Below, one piece after another: positions 22,576-35,579 of a stretch of 64,000 nt of DNA. Source of the DNA: Erigeron canadensis. Lineage: Eukaryota; Streptophyta; Magnoliopsida; Asterales; Asteraceae. The translations under genes and the position numbers were made by a program. The stretch is from contig NC_057768.1 in the NCBI RefSeq assembly GCF_010389155.1, positions 24,933,966-24,997,965 on the forward strand, in the 5' to 3' direction. The stretch's first letter is position 1; every line of letters starts with the position of its first letter. The notes under the pieces are model-generated. The model saw only the letters and a program-made list of their open reading frames with translations, made no database searches and was not told where the DNA came from.

Positions 22576-24945
22576 TTCACGTACTTTTGTTTTAATAAAG
22601 AAGTTAATTAATTAATTAATTATGTATGGAAATCTTTCAATACATCTTGGTATTAACTAGACTTTAGGCTTATATTGAAACATTTTATATTTGACGGTCA
22701 GTGAAGCCGGTAGCTAGCCACCAAGGCCCGCCATCACCATCGTCTTTTGAGCATGTACTGAATCAAGTTAATTTACAAATTTTATGTACACTACTACATA
22801 AATAATCTATCACGGTGCATAGCGGATACCCTTTAGTATTTATTTAAACGTCCACTTAGATAATTATTAAATATAAATATTTATGTTTACTTAAGTAATA
22901 ATATGATTTTATGTGATCGAAAATCTTAACTTTTACTCTTATTTTTTAAAACTATTAAACTAATATGACCGGTCAAGAGATATGCATGTCAATATTATGT
23001 TTTGTCATATCACCTATATGACTTGTTATTATTATAACAGTAAAATTAAGTTTTTAGCAAAAAGTCAAGAAAAATCATAACCTCCTAAATAGGGCATATT
23101 TAAACAAAATTTAATTAATCATATTGACATTTTAATACATAAATTTCCATTGCATTTACTTGTTGGTTACTTTCAATCAATTGATTGACATACATGAATT
23201 TGGAATACCGAATTCATAAAAATGTGATATACTTATATACATATATGTTTAATTTGTACCATGCATGGACCATTTATGAGTAGATGAAATTAAAAGCAAT
23301 TGTTAAGAAGTCGTGGTAATCAAGTAAGTCATTTCAAAGATATAATCATAAATTAAATGTGTGCGTACGTCTACATCAAAAAATACAAATCAATTTGTAA
23401 ATGTTAGCCAATCACGCAGAACATCACTACCACCCCTTGAAGGACATAAATACCGACATATAATGGCTGAATGACTAGAGCCAAACATATATTTGAGAAT
23501 GTTCAAAGAAAACATATATTTGAGGGCGTTTGATTAAAAGTATAATTTCTAGCTAGTTTCCTAAAGCATATATATTTATAATTATAACATGAAACACTAT
23601 TTAACCGATAACATTCATTTCTTTATTTGTTCCCAATTATCACTTCTATGGCTAACATGAGAGGAGGTAATTCGCATAACACTATTATTAAAAAAACATA
23701 TGTTGAGATTATTTAGATTTATGAGCTCTGTTTTTATGTTGCATATCTTCAAGACTATCATCATTATAATTGTTGAGTACCCTTTAATAATAAAAATCAT
23801 CTATTTTTTGGGTAGAAAATACTACGAATAGATGCTAAAGTCAAAAGAAATGCTTTTGATAGGTCAATTTTACAAAGGTATATATTTAAGCTTTACGGGA
23901 GGAACCTTTTTGAGTTAATAAACTTAAGTGCCTATAGAAGTCGTGCAAAACAAGGGATGATGATGCATCCGATGTTAGATTGAGGGGTATGTGTCAACAT
24001 TTAATTGTATATTTGTAATTTTAATTTGTATATATAAATAAATAAATAAATAAATAAACTATTAAGCAATTACCAAAATCATCACACACGCATGGAATGC
24101 ATTGTTGTCAAGTCTCATACAACAACATATAATGAGTTGTAAGATCAAGACTTTGAACTCCAATATGCCTTCTAATTAATAAATTAATTTCCATATAGTG
24201 TTTTGATTTATCACAAGTATTCTAAGTATAAAACCTTTAAAGCTGACATATTGAGTTACACATTTACTTTTCTTTTTTTTCTTGTTTACATATCATAAAA
24301 AATCTACACTATCATTTAGAAAATTTTATTACAATATAAATACGCACCATAAAAACTTGAATCATATATCCATGTATTTCCGCAAAGGAAGCCATAAAGC
24401 TGTAAAGTTGTTGGATTTGATATTTGAAAGAGAGAGAGAGAAAGAAAAGTCGTGCAAGGGTGATAAAAAGGTTCGTATGGAGTCGAAGTCACTCGAGACA
24501 TTAAAGAAATAAATTTTTGGCTTCTATTTGAATATTTCAAAAGTCATATATACACACGTGTCTTATCAATGTTATTATTATAACAATAACAAAAATAAAA
24601 ATAATATAATGAACCGACAGTACGTCCCATCTATTAACCAAATTAACTTAAATAAATACGAGTAGTACTTTTTCTTTTACACTATATGCTACTGTATTAT
24701 TTAACTGAATAACTGATAGTATGCAAATCAGCAAGTGTGATGAATTGAACCCCAATTTTAACATGACTATACATTTAGGACATAAGATAAGTTTTAGATG
24801 AAAGTTGAATACCTTTTCTAATGCTACTTAGCTAACTCAAATATAAAATCATCACAATTCAAACCATTTTTATTAACCAAAACGTCCACCAACCCAACGC
24901 GAACAACATTTAAACGTTGGCTTTGGCCTGGCATCCTTTCAAGTA
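22576..24945. other. Intergenic, AT-rich, no gene seen
   Basis: Contains an (aaat)n microsatellite near 24032-24058 and no recognisable gene. Confidence 0.45.
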
Positions 24946-24953
24946 GATACAAT

Positions 24954-25702
24954 CAGAGGCGGAGTCAGAAATCTTGATTGGCGGGGACTCGACCAGTAGC
25001 GACAAATATGTTATTCAAATATTTTTAATAAAGCCGAAATATACACGTTCGTTTTTCTACTTAACACCAAAATATTGATAATTTGATATGCTATACAATC
25101 AGACTAATAAAAACATCACTGATAAGTTTGAAAAAAGTATTTGTTATACATTTTTAATGAGAAAGTTTACTACATAGTTACCATTGATAAAGTAATTTTA
25201 ACTTGATGGTAAACCATTAACTTCTTCTTGGTCTTGGTGGGGGTCATATAAAAACTAAAGACGCATCTCAAAATGAATTACTCATATATTATTATTTCTA
25301 TGCTTTGACTTTTTTGGCCCATTCAGGTAATAAAATATGAAAATATCTAATGATAGAAAAATAATAAATCATATTCATTTTCTTCTTTCTTATATTCTTG
25401 CATCCACCTACGACCTACAAACACCATCATAATTCATAACCATTTAAACTCAAACCCACCACCATTTTAAAAGCGTATATATGTTGGATCGACTGATTTG
25501 CAGCTGGGTAACCAGTAACTTCCGACAAAAGGTATGATTTCTCATTCATATTTTTCGCATTATCCGGAAATCGATCAACTTTGGGGGAGGCTTGATTGCA
25601 AAAACATTATCAACAAACAGGCATGACACTAATCTTCTAATGGAAAACATGATTTGTTGGGGGTGGCTAAGCACCGGTTATCCCCCCTTGGCTCCGCTAC
25701 TG
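24954..25702. mobile_element. Non-autonomous hAT-like element with 8-bp target duplication
   Basis: The left end is cagaggcggagtcag. The right end, read on the opposite strand, is cagtagcggagccaa, the CAG...CTG form usual for hAT TIRs. Flanking 8-mers are gatacaat (24946-24953) and gatacaac (25703-25710), 7 of 8 identical. The 749-base interior has no transposase. Confidence 0.72.
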
Positions 25703-25723
25703 GATACAACGTATTGGAATCAA

Positions 25724-26029
25724 TAATGAGTTGTTGTAGTTGTTTGATGTTCTTTTGATAATTTATAGGTTTCAGGTTTGAATCTTCATTCAGCCACCTT
25801 TGAATAATACAGTAGGTAGTTTTCCTGCTGGCTTATAGGTTCCAGGTTTTAATCATCGTGTTTTTGGATTGGTTTGTGTATGGTTTTCCCAATTAAGTAT
25901 TTGAAATAAGCATTTATACTTTGAGAGATTTCTCTAGCGCGAACCCTGTCAAAACAACTTATGCTACACCTCTTATTATCAAATCGCGACACAAAATTTT
26001 AAGCGAAATTCACTTTAAAAAAAAATAAT
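25724..26029 (+). mobile_element. SINE family 2 copy
   Basis: A tRNA-like head (attataggtttcaggtttgaatc region) is followed by a body ending with tttctctagcgcgaaccctgtcaaaacaa, tatgctacacct and a long A-tract. The same order appears at 29764-30053 (ttatctagcacggacctgg) and in inverted orientation at 52195-52512. No clear target duplication is visible because it abuts the hAT element. Confidence 0.55.
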
Positions 26030-26157
26030 AAACCTAGTAAAAGAAATGTTGTGATGCAAACTTATGAAACAGTATAATCCATTGTTAATATAACGATAAC
26101 TAACTAACAATGTAGTACAATTTTTTTGGTCATTCTTAGCCTACTAACGATAACACA

Positions 26158-26288
26158 GGGAGCTGATATTCGTACCACGAATTTTGATTAATATACCACA
26201 ATATATAATTTTTATAGCTGACTATACAAACTAACAATGCACAGTAATGGTAAAACTATCAAAATAAGTGGTACAAATATCACTTCCC
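26158..26288. mobile_element. hAT-like MITE (family B, copy 3)
   Basis: Ends gggagctgatattcgtacca and tggtacaaatatcacttccc are inverted matches, and the interior shares tagctgactatacaa with the copy at 18851. No matching target repeat was found. Confidence 0.55.
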
Positions 26289-26689
26289 ATACCATAAGGG
26301 CTATGTGCACCAGAATGGGTGATGTAAAATTTAATTGTCAGGTTTTGCTATTTATATTCTGTTGTTTAAAATATTATATATTATTTTATTTTTAATGACA
26401 TTAATATTATTAAATAGAAATGGCTAGAAAGAAACTAGCCAAAAACCAATTACAAACATGACCAAATTCAACAACGTTCAATATATATATACCAATATAT
26501 TAAAATTGCAGATCTTGAGGCTGCTTTTTCCATGATTGACAGTAGCGAGTAGCCGATGGATGACGGCGGCGACGGAAAGAGTAGACAGCGGATGATACAA
26601 ATGTTTTCGTGCTAAATTTTTTGTGTGATGATATTATTAGTGATAAAAGTTTTCGGAATTTACTGTACATATATTCTATAGCTGCCAAC

Positions 26690-27060
26690 ACATTTGATTT
26701 TTGCTTGAACTTCTATGAAATGATTTCGCGGGATTTAGGCAATTGTATTGTTCGTGGAATATCATTGAGAAATAAGAATCCATGTTATCAAAGAATTTCC
26801 TGCGATTATTTCTAGTATGGAATAAAACAATCATCTATTTTGGTATCTTATTGAACAAAAATGGGAATATCGTTCCTCCATTGATTAAGAATTTGGATTT
26901 TTGGCAAGTCTCATGATCATCAATAAAAAAGATTTCGATTTTTTCAAATGAACGATTTGATGACCTATTGATTCTAAAAACCGTGAATCGTTCGGATGTT
27001 TCAATTTATAGATGTAGATCTCAAACCTATGGATGGGGATATTCTTGAAACTGATAAATA
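26690..27060 (-). pseudogene. ycf2: Nuclear plastid insertion (NUPT): fragment of ycf2
   Basis: Read on the minus strand, this segment gives a chain of short peptides in the order of plastid Ycf2: NIPIHR, ESIG then [45 protein letters not shown] and SFHRSS. Frame changes and stops occur between them (for example a frameshift before the QKSKF block and a stop after NKIPK), so it cannot be functional. Ycf2 itself is an essential plastid protein of over 2000 residues, and only about 120 residues are covered here. Boundaries are approximate. This is plastid DNA moved to the nucleus and decayed. Confidence 0.82.
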
Positions 27061-27430
27061 AAAAAGGAAGTAAGTTAGATTTAGTGTAGAGTTAAACCAC
27101 CAAAGTTTAACATTTCGTGTTCGGGAAAAAATACAGGTGTGGTTGCGCTGCTTTTTGCTTGCTTAAATTGATCCACGGTTTCTTTGCTCTCTAATGTTGC
27201 GGCTTAAACATTTTATAGTCGATATCCTTAATCCTTATCCTTAAACCCTTATAAAGCAAATGATCTTTTTCTTCATTAAATTTTTCAGTCTTTAAAAAAT
27301 CAAAAATATATTTTAATTATTGTACAACCTACAACAAAAACACATTGAAATACCATACCTATCCTCATATCCAATTTTCTTCCCTCCATACACTAATCAA
27401 CTAATTGAGTAATACCTACATATCCCACAT

Positions 27431-28336
27431 TAAAAAAAGAGTGAATTTCATATTTCTCCTTATTAAACCATACAAATATCAAATATACCCATATCACATT
27501 AAAAATATCAAATTTATCTAACCTAAATATTAAAATATCAAATATCCCCAAATCACTAATTTAATTAATACGAGTAACATTTATACATAAAAAAAATTAA
27601 TAATTATTATTTTTAGTCATATGATAAGTACAATGTCCTTTTAAAAACGTTACAGTTTCTGCTTATTTTTATTCTTATATCATATGTGATCAGATTACCA
27701 ATATTCACAAATCAAAATTACCAATACTCACAAATCAAAATTGTTATGGTAATATTCTCTTTTATTTATTTATTTTTTAATTATTTCTCTTTTTTAGCAT
27801 TTTTTTTCCTGTTGTTTAGATGATTGATAAGTTCGAAATTACCCTTTACGTGGTCAGTGACTTATTGTGTTTTGTCGCAAATATAATCTGCTAATAACGT
27901 ACAAGATAGTTAATTTAGTATTTTATAATGCATATTTAGTTTATAAAAGTTTGGATGCAACGATGTAGATTCATGATCAGGCTAACAAAAACAAGAAGTG
28001 TTTTTTTAATCACATGTACCAACTTATCAAGAAGTCTTTTTGTTAAATACATTTGGCATTTCAATAATTACACATTTTAGAATTCTTTGATATATGTAAA
28101 AAAAAAAGGTGCAGATTCATTATCGTTGTTTCTAGAGGAGTATTGTAGTCATTATATAATTTTAAAATATTTATCATTGATTTTTCTATGTATAAATGTT
28201 ATTAAATTAGTTATTTGGGATATTTGATATTTTAATATTTAAATTAGGTAAATTTGATATTTTTAATATGAGATGAGTATATTTGATATTTGTATGGTTT
28301 AATGTAGAGAAATATGAAATTCACTCTAAAAAAATA
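27431..28336. mobile_element. Long fold-back element with about 150-base inverted ends
   Basis: The left arm reads aaagagtgaatttcatatttc and continues with taaaccatacaaatatcaa; the right arm gives the inverted order (ttgatatttgtatggttta, gaaatatgaaattcactct). The arms match for roughly 150 bases (to about 27590 and 28190). The 600-base centre is AT-rich, without a gene. No clear target repeat. Confidence 0.6.
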
Positions 28337-28548
28337 TATATAATTAAACTAATTTGTAAATTGACCAATTTAGACTCGGACCTAATTGATACTATTTTAA
28401 AAACGACACGTATTGACCAGTCACCCGACCGATCATCAGGTTATAAAAGTGCCATTGTTTTTCAGAAATATTTGGATTAAAATTATCTTTGTCACAACAT
28501 CTCACACATTTTGAAATTGTTACTGCTGTAATGTACGGGTACCCTTCT

Positions 28549-28672
28549 AGTGATATATCTACAACAATTTTTTGGCATTCACAACAAATTCACAAGTTAT
28601 ACTGTACAGTGTACAACTATATAAAGCATGCATTGTTGTGAATGACTAAAAGTTGTTGTAGATATATCACTT
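28549..28672. mobile_element. hAT-like MITE (family B, copy 4), near-perfect hairpin
   Basis: agtgatatatctacaacaa at the left pairs with ttgttgtagatatatcact at the right. The next block, cattcacaaca, pairs with tgttgtgaatg. It shares the internal motif with the copy at 20129. Confidence 0.65.
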
Positions 28673-29347
28673 CTCTACTAATTAAATGTAGATGGGTAAG
28701 ACTTGCTAGCTTGTTTCTCCTCGTTTTATTTTGATGGCTCGCGTTGCGATGCGGCACACTGGTCAAATACTTTGTAGATCGTGATCAAGTTTTACAATCA
28801 TCAAATACTTCAAAGATGAAGTGTCGCAAATAGTTTGTACATCTCTTTCACGAGTTAAGCCAGAATTCGTATCGATTGGATTCATGATCATCAAAGTTAT
28901 CATAGCTAATGAACCAAATCAAGAGTTAGTATATAAGTTAAATGAAATTTTACACTAAACTATATACTAGAATATGGAGATAAAAAGAAAAAAAAATGTT
29001 TGCCGATTTTACTATACTCTCTGAAATGTATGTAGTTCTGTACATGGTTTATTTGGCTGGTTAATTCGTCTAATGTAGTTCGAAAATTTATGTAGGTGGT
29101 TGTGAGTGTCACACTTCATAATCCAAAATACCAAATGCTTAAGATATTTACATGCCAAAATTCGATATGTCACTTGAAATATCAAAGCTTATATTTTACA
29201 TGCCAAAATTCAATATGTCAAAATTTAACTTCTTAGTATGAAGTAATCTAGTTATATTAGGATAGTTTAGTAGTAGTTAGATTACAGTAAATAAATAAGA
29301 AAAATTCGATGAATCATTCATTTCATTTACTTTGGAAGTATTACGAA
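28673..29347. other. Intergenic, no gene seen
   Basis: AT-rich, with no supported feature. Confidence 0.4.
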
Positions 29348-29532
29348 ATTTTTATAAAATTCAGTCGTGATATAAAATCGGGGAAAATTCAGCGTATAAT
29401 GATGAAACCTTACATGTATCTTATAAAATGAGATGTTGACCATAAACTGTTACAAACATGTATTTTTTATGATTGAACTTAAGACCTTGGATAAAATTAA
29501 GAATATTAGACCAATTGAGTTGGCCATCATTA
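29348..29532 (-). mobile_element. SINE family 1 copy, diverged
   Basis: The minus strand reads aatgatggccaactcaattgg (tRNA-like head), ttaagttcaatc (degenerate B-box), gtcaacatctcat, catcattatacgctgaa and cgactgaattt, matching 8285-8500 in order. It is the most complete but most diverged copy here. Confidence 0.62.
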
Positions 29533-29763
29533 ATTGGCATAAATACCATAAATTATTATAAATTTACAATAGATTGAGTATATATGTCCAGGATATTATC
29601 CATTTTTAAAGCACATACTTTCGGCTAACGAATCAACGATTTATTGGTCAAATAGTGAAACAAAGGATTATATAGTCAATACACCATTTAACACCCAACC
29701 AATATATGTGTACATACAATTAACAAAAAAAGCTAATTGGTTTGTTAGATAATATAAAGGGTC

Positions 29764-30053
29764 GTACTTTTATTATAGCTAAGTGATTGAGCATCAGCTT
29801 TACATACTGGAGGTCTCGAGTTCGAGACATGAGAAATACATTTGAAAGAATTTTACAATAAAGTCTTTTAGTGAAACATGTTTGAATTCTGCATGACAGA
29901 GTTTTATCCCAAACCTTCTGGCGGTTTAATTGGGAAATTCTCCTCCTACTAGGTAGTGAGGGTGAGGGGGTTATCTAGCACGGACCTGGTTAAGACAACG
30001 TAAGCTAGATCCCTTATTGCGAGCAAATGATACACACCTTAAAAAAAAAATTG
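29764..30053 (+). mobile_element. SINE family 2 copy with 9-bp target duplication
   Basis: tRNA-like head with A-box tagctaagtgattgagc and B-box ctcgagttcgagac, a body with ttatctagcacggacctgg and taagctagatccctta, then an A10 tail. Flanked by taaagggtc at 29755-29763 and 30054-30062. About 290 bases. Confidence 0.75.
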
Positions 30054-30062
30054 TAAAGGGTC

Positions 30063-31069
30063 TTGTTCTTTGATAACTAATAGAATCCATATGATGATAA
30101 GCTATGTGCTAACAACCAGTAAAAAAAGAATGCTTTTTCTTTAAATTTCAGAATGCTTTTTCTTTAAATTTCATCTTGGAATACAATACATTTTCTAAGT
30201 ACGTGTTATAGAGTTTGGTGACAATTGTTGTAGTATAATATAATTAAAACAAATTGATTTTAGTATTCCTAGTCCATTTCAGAATTTGGTATATTGAAGG
30301 TATCATTTTATAGTTCTAGAAAGCATAAGGGTGGTAACTACTAACTATAAGGAGGAAAGCCACCTGAAGTCACATTTGTGTAATTTAATCTATTCTAAAA
30401 CTATAAATAAAACTTTGTAACATTATTATGTAATTAAAAAATGAATAATGTTCCTAACTTTACTGCATATGGCATCTCTGATTGTTCCCAAATCATATCT
30501 ATTGGCCCCATTTTTATTTTCTCACTAAATTATGCAAACTAATACTATCTGTTAGACTAGTCATGAATAAAACAAAGTTAATAAAGAGAACATCAAGTGT
30601 TTAATTATAATAAGTGTTAACCATCAATTATCAATGAAGGCCACTTAAGAGAGTTAGTTAGGGAACCGATTGAGTTGTAATGCCCTCAAACCTATCTTAA
30701 CTTTTATTAATATTTTGTTAAGACTATAAATTCGTTATTCATTATAATTGTCGTTTTCGTGAATAAAATGTTGTAAGTTCTATTGGTTTCCAATTTTTAT
30801 ATATCGATATCGTATTCAGATTCCTAGTCCAATCTTTGTACTCTAAGATATATATCACACCCGACAATTACATCAACCTAATCGTAGCGATATGCATTAA
30901 ATTTAAAACGAAACGTAGAGATCGTTGAAAGCTCGATTCAGGCTGCAATTTGTTGGTTTGTTACTTCATCTGATTATTATATCTTGTAAGCTTGGGGTCT
31001 TTACACAAAAAAGTAATTGCTAAAATATTTTGAACAGCTGTATTATTATGATTTATGACGAGCAATAAT
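30063..31069. other. Intergenic, no gene seen
   Basis: AT-rich. Near 30130-30170 a 24-base segment (gaatgctttttctttaaattt) is directly duplicated. Confidence 0.4.
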
Positions 31070-31470
31070 GTCCGCGCGTTGTGACGGTGAGATTATGGGG
31101 TGATAGGTCAAGTCATAAAGCATGATAGCCAAATGCCTTAGCCGTACGGGTTCCGCCCTCGGATTTAAAATTTAGTCGAAAGTATATCGAATTACATCTC
31201 TAATGAAAGAACATGAAATTTTAAGAACACCCATAAAATTTTTATAATTTATCGATATACAGATTTTGAGATAAAAGATTTTGAATAAATTAGAGGAATA
31301 AAATGATTTATGGATGAGAAAGAAATAAGTGGTTGAAATTTAAGGAGAGAGAATAAAATGATTGGTTAAGATTTAAGGGTATTATAGGTATATTAGGTAA
31401 ACATATTAAGTTTGTTTTTTTTAATGGCCAACAAATTTTAAAGCCCAAAACTCGGGGTGACCCATGCATA
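31070..31470 (-). repeat. Dispersed repeat C, copy 1
   Basis: On the minus strand it carries the words aaaatcttttatctcaaaat, gaacatgaaa (inverted), ttccgccctcg/gagggcggaac and tatcatgctttatgac. These recur in the opposite orientation at 34540-34894 and partly at 35870-36030. Probably one non-autonomous transposon family; ends not defined. Confidence 0.45.
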
Positions 31471-33827
31471 CCAATTAAAGATTGTCCTTCGAATCTATCT
31501 ACATACATTACTTTGATAAGGTATGTATTGTAGTTAATTAGTATTAATATACGGAGTAACAAATAAATGGTCATGCATGCACCCTATGGTAGATGTACCA
31601 AAATGATGATGATAGTTTCTTTGAATAAGCAATAAAAACTGGATTAGGTGTTGGGAATAAAGACTAAACCAAATAATATGTTTGTTTAAACCCCCATATC
31701 TTAATCGGCCCCATAATCATTTTTAATCTCTCTACAATTTGTTTACATAGCCGTCCATTCCAAATAAGCCATATAATCATACCTTAATTTACATCTATAT
31801 ATGTATAATAATACAAATACAAATATTATAATACATATATCCCTTGTAGGGTCAATGTTTGTATATACAAATATTAATCATCTTGAATCATTTATTTTAA
31901 CAATCTACTTTTTTGTTACTGTCTTCTTATTATGTATTAGAAAAATATGATATTATGGCCTACACAATGAATTGTTTAGTGTAAACAAAATAGAAGCAAT
32001 CGTGCACAACTTTTCTTGCCGAAATTTGAAAGGCTATTATGATGTATAGTATCAAATCAAAGAGTACATAAAAACGAAATGTGTATAAAGGTTGTTGGTA
32101 TCTCATCTTCATGTCATATCATCTTTTAGCATAATGCAATTGCAACTTAGAAGGCAAAATGTCATGGTCGATTAATTCTCTATTACTCATATTTAATTAT
32201 ATTCCGAAAAGTTCATCATTAATATTTTAATTTTGATAGTTGGTTGCATTCTTTAATCATTAATTTAATATGATTTTGATATCATAGCTGCTCCAATTCA
32301 TATCTGTTTAGTTAGCTGTAATTATCAATTATGTAACAAAATTTCATTTAGTTCAGGGCTTCAGGCTATTATCTTTGACCTTTGTTGGTGCCTTGGTGGC
32401 TAAATTGTTACAAAGGTAGTGATAGTGGGCTGGTAAGCAGAAATATGGGCCTAACTAAAAACGTAGATGGGCATGCACTCATAATAATAGTTGTCCAATA
32501 ATTCAGTGTCCACGTAAGTTTAGAATAAAAAGTGCAAGTTGGCCCAAACCACAACTTTGTAATACATTTTTCGTTTCAATAATTCAATATACACGTCTAC
32601 TGTCTTAGTTCTTAAAGTCAATTATTTATCAAGTAGATTGAATTCATGCGTTGCATGAGAAATAGTTATCGTAAAAGCTGTTAAAATAAAAATAATACAT
32701 CTTCTAAATTTAAAATTATAAGACTATAATATTATAATAACAATATATTCAAATGTAAGCTTATTTATTAAAGATAGTTACATAAATATATTTTAATATT
32801 AATCAATGAACTTGTTTTTCTAATAATATCTTAATCATGTAATAACAAATGAAATCAAAATATTAAGTATATTAAATATATTTTATAAAAAAATCAACAT
32901 AAGTTATATTTCAATACATAAAGCATAAACCGAAACGGTTAATTTTAAAAAATCATCACAAAATATTAAAAAGAATAAAGTATAACAAATAAGCAAAAAA
33001 TACTCACTCAAAGACTTAAGTCACATTAGTCATGAATTATCCATATTAAATAGAAAGAGATTAAATAAATTAACTATAGATGCATATTAGATATAATGAG
33101 ATTACATAAATTGAAATATTACAAAGAGATAAGTACAAAGTTTTATTTAGTATTTAATAATCTTCATGACATTAACAAAATATCACTGTAAATATTTATA
33201 AAAAAAATAAAAAAGTTAAGCAAAAAAATTATATTCGTCATCTAAATAAATGTACCGCATAAGATTTTTCATATCAAAATTATGTAAACAACACATAGGT
33301 TATATAAGCTCTTTATAAGACCGTATTTTTAATCCTAAAAAAGTATAATTTTGATCAATAAAAGTTAACAGTTTATTATATAATAATTTTATTTTTAGAA
33401 TGTATAAAAAAAATAGTTGAAAAATGAAGGTGAAATTAATATTGATATAATAAAATATATAGTTCTTGTATTTAAAGCAATAGTATTCAACTTATATTTA
33501 GAGGTAGATTAATTAATTTAGTAATAGAGATTTTATTTATTTAGTTAAATAACTGATAACTATCTTATTTTTAAAAAAAAAGGCTAAAAACTCAAAAAAA
33601 ATGACACTTAAGCTAATATCCTAAGTGACAATAAAGATAATTGTCACATAATCAAAAACATATAATATCTTAGTTATATAAAGATATTTTAACCATAATT
33701 TTTATTATTATTAATTTTTTATTGAACAATAAGTTCTACAATTTAATACTCCAAATAATCATAAAGTATTTTTATTGGTTGTAAATGTATTTGATATAAT
33801 GTTTTTTTATTGTTAGCGAAACGAAGA
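31471..33827. other. Intergenic, very AT-rich, no gene seen
   Basis: Short open frames only. A tgcgttgcatgagaaat motif near 32650 resembles the ends of degenerate plant DNA transposons, but no partner was identified. Confidence 0.4.
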
Positions 33828-34267
33828 AAATACATTGTTGATGCTATATAATATTTGATGAAAAATATATCAATAAAAGTACATGCAAATCTAATACATT
33901 CATATATTTTGCATTAGATATTATATAACACATACAAAAATATCCATCGTTAAAAATGAAAAGCTAAAAAAATCAAGCTAAGATATATTAAATAAAGTTT
34001 TAATAAAACTTTAGAATTTTGTTATAATAATTGTAATTCATAAACCCAAATACATTGTTGATGCTATATAATATTTGATTAAAAATATATCAATAAAAGT
34101 ACATACAAATCCAATACATTCATATATTTTGCATTAGATATTATATAATACAGACAAAAATATCCATCGTTGAAAATGAAAGGCTAAAAAAATCAAGCTA
34201 GGATATATTAAATAAAGATTTAATAAAACTTTAGAATTTTGTTATAGTAATTGTAATTCATAAACCC
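33828..34267 (+). repeat. Tandem duplication, two 220-base units
   Basis: Units start at 33828 and 34048, both with aaatacattgttgatgc, and both end with attgtaattcataaaccc. By eye only about a dozen bases differ across 220. No gene is inside. Confidence 0.8.
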
Positions 34268-34539
34268 ATTTGTGGGGATGAATTAATTGAGGTTTTTTTT
34301 TTTTATTTCTTAACTTTTACTTCAAATATGTGTGTAATTTACGAATAGGAGTAGAATAAAACGTGTTTCTAAAATAACATAAAAAAAAAGTATACAACCA
34401 CTTAGAAAAAATACAACCACCAAAATTTCTTGTTATGACATTTCTATTTAATGTTCTCACATTATTTGGAAAATTAATTGTAAATATGACATTTCTTTCT
34501 TACGGGTTATATATATCTATATTATATCTTTACTACCTT

Positions 34540-34894
34540 ATAAAGTATTTGTTCTTCCATTTTTTCAACTATAAGTATTTGAAAATCTAAAAATAATCAT
34601 GTCACTTATTCATAATACTCTTAGAATAAATCTCCACCGCTCATTTTTTTCTCTCTCCTCAAATCTCAAATACTCATTTTTCTCTCTCCTCCATAAATCA
34701 TTTATTTCTCTAATTCATTCAAAATCTTTTATCTCAAAAATCGCACATCGATAAATTATAAAAATTATATGAGTGTTCTTAAAATTTCATGTTCTTTCAA
34801 TAGAGATCGATATAATTTCGACAAATTTTTAAATACGAGGGCGAAGCCCATGCGGCTAAGATATTTGCTATCACACTTTATGACCTATAACCCC
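34540..34894 (+). repeat. Dispersed repeat C, copy 2
   Basis: Contains aaaatcttttatctcaaaaa, aaatttcatgttctttcaat and aaatacgagggcgaagccc, then tatcacactttatgac. It is the inverted counterpart of 31070-31470 and abuts the LTR remnant at 34895. Confidence 0.45.
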
Positions 34895-35579
34895 TGTTTG
34901 GGGTGGAATTTTCGCTACTAGAATCCTGAATAGAATTTACACTTTAGTCCTCTGGTAATAAATACTTAATAATGCGTAGTCTTAAGGGATCCTTGATCCT
35001 GGTTAGTTTATTAGTTCAGATTATGTTAGGTTATTATCTTAATATAACCGGATCTTGATATCTTTAGGATCCATAATTTCACTAATGAATATGTGTATAG
35101 TATAGTAGATATTATATGCAGGATTGAAGTAAAAACGTGTTACATATAGAAAATGTGTCTCAACGGATAGTCTACCACTTCATCCACAAGAATCGGGATT
35201 GACAACAAATTTATCATGTGAAGAATAACACTCAACGGTCATCTATGCCATTTCTTTAGCGTAAAGAGCAAGTCCAAGAAGATCTTAGATATTTCGGAAA
35301 TATAGTTCAACATCTAGCTCTATAAATAGAAGAGGATCTCATTCAGAAATAAGAGGACACACGCATCGCACTCATCATACACACAAGCATTCATTCAAAC
35401 ATCAAGAACTTAGTCATTTAGCTGTTATTAGTTTTCTTATTCATTCATTTATTTCGTTGTAATTATTTCAATACAATAGTAATAATAAGAGAACAACAGG
35501 TAGGATCAATTGAATCCTTCCATGGTTTTTTTTTTACCTAAGATCACTTAACTGGATCAAGGGTTTTTCCTCGTCAACA
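34895..35579 (+). mobile_element. LTR retrotransposon remnant: one LTR plus possible primer binding site
   Basis: The segment starts tgtttgggg and ends cgtcaaca, the TG...CA form. It holds a TATA box (ctctataaatagaag near 35318) followed by a transcript-like stretch. Immediately after it comes aattctggtgtcgttgtac, which resembles the tggygccgttg primer-binding sites of plant Ty3-type elements. No gag-pol reading frame follows in the next kilobase and no second LTR was found, so this is a truncated 5' end. Confidence 0.55.
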
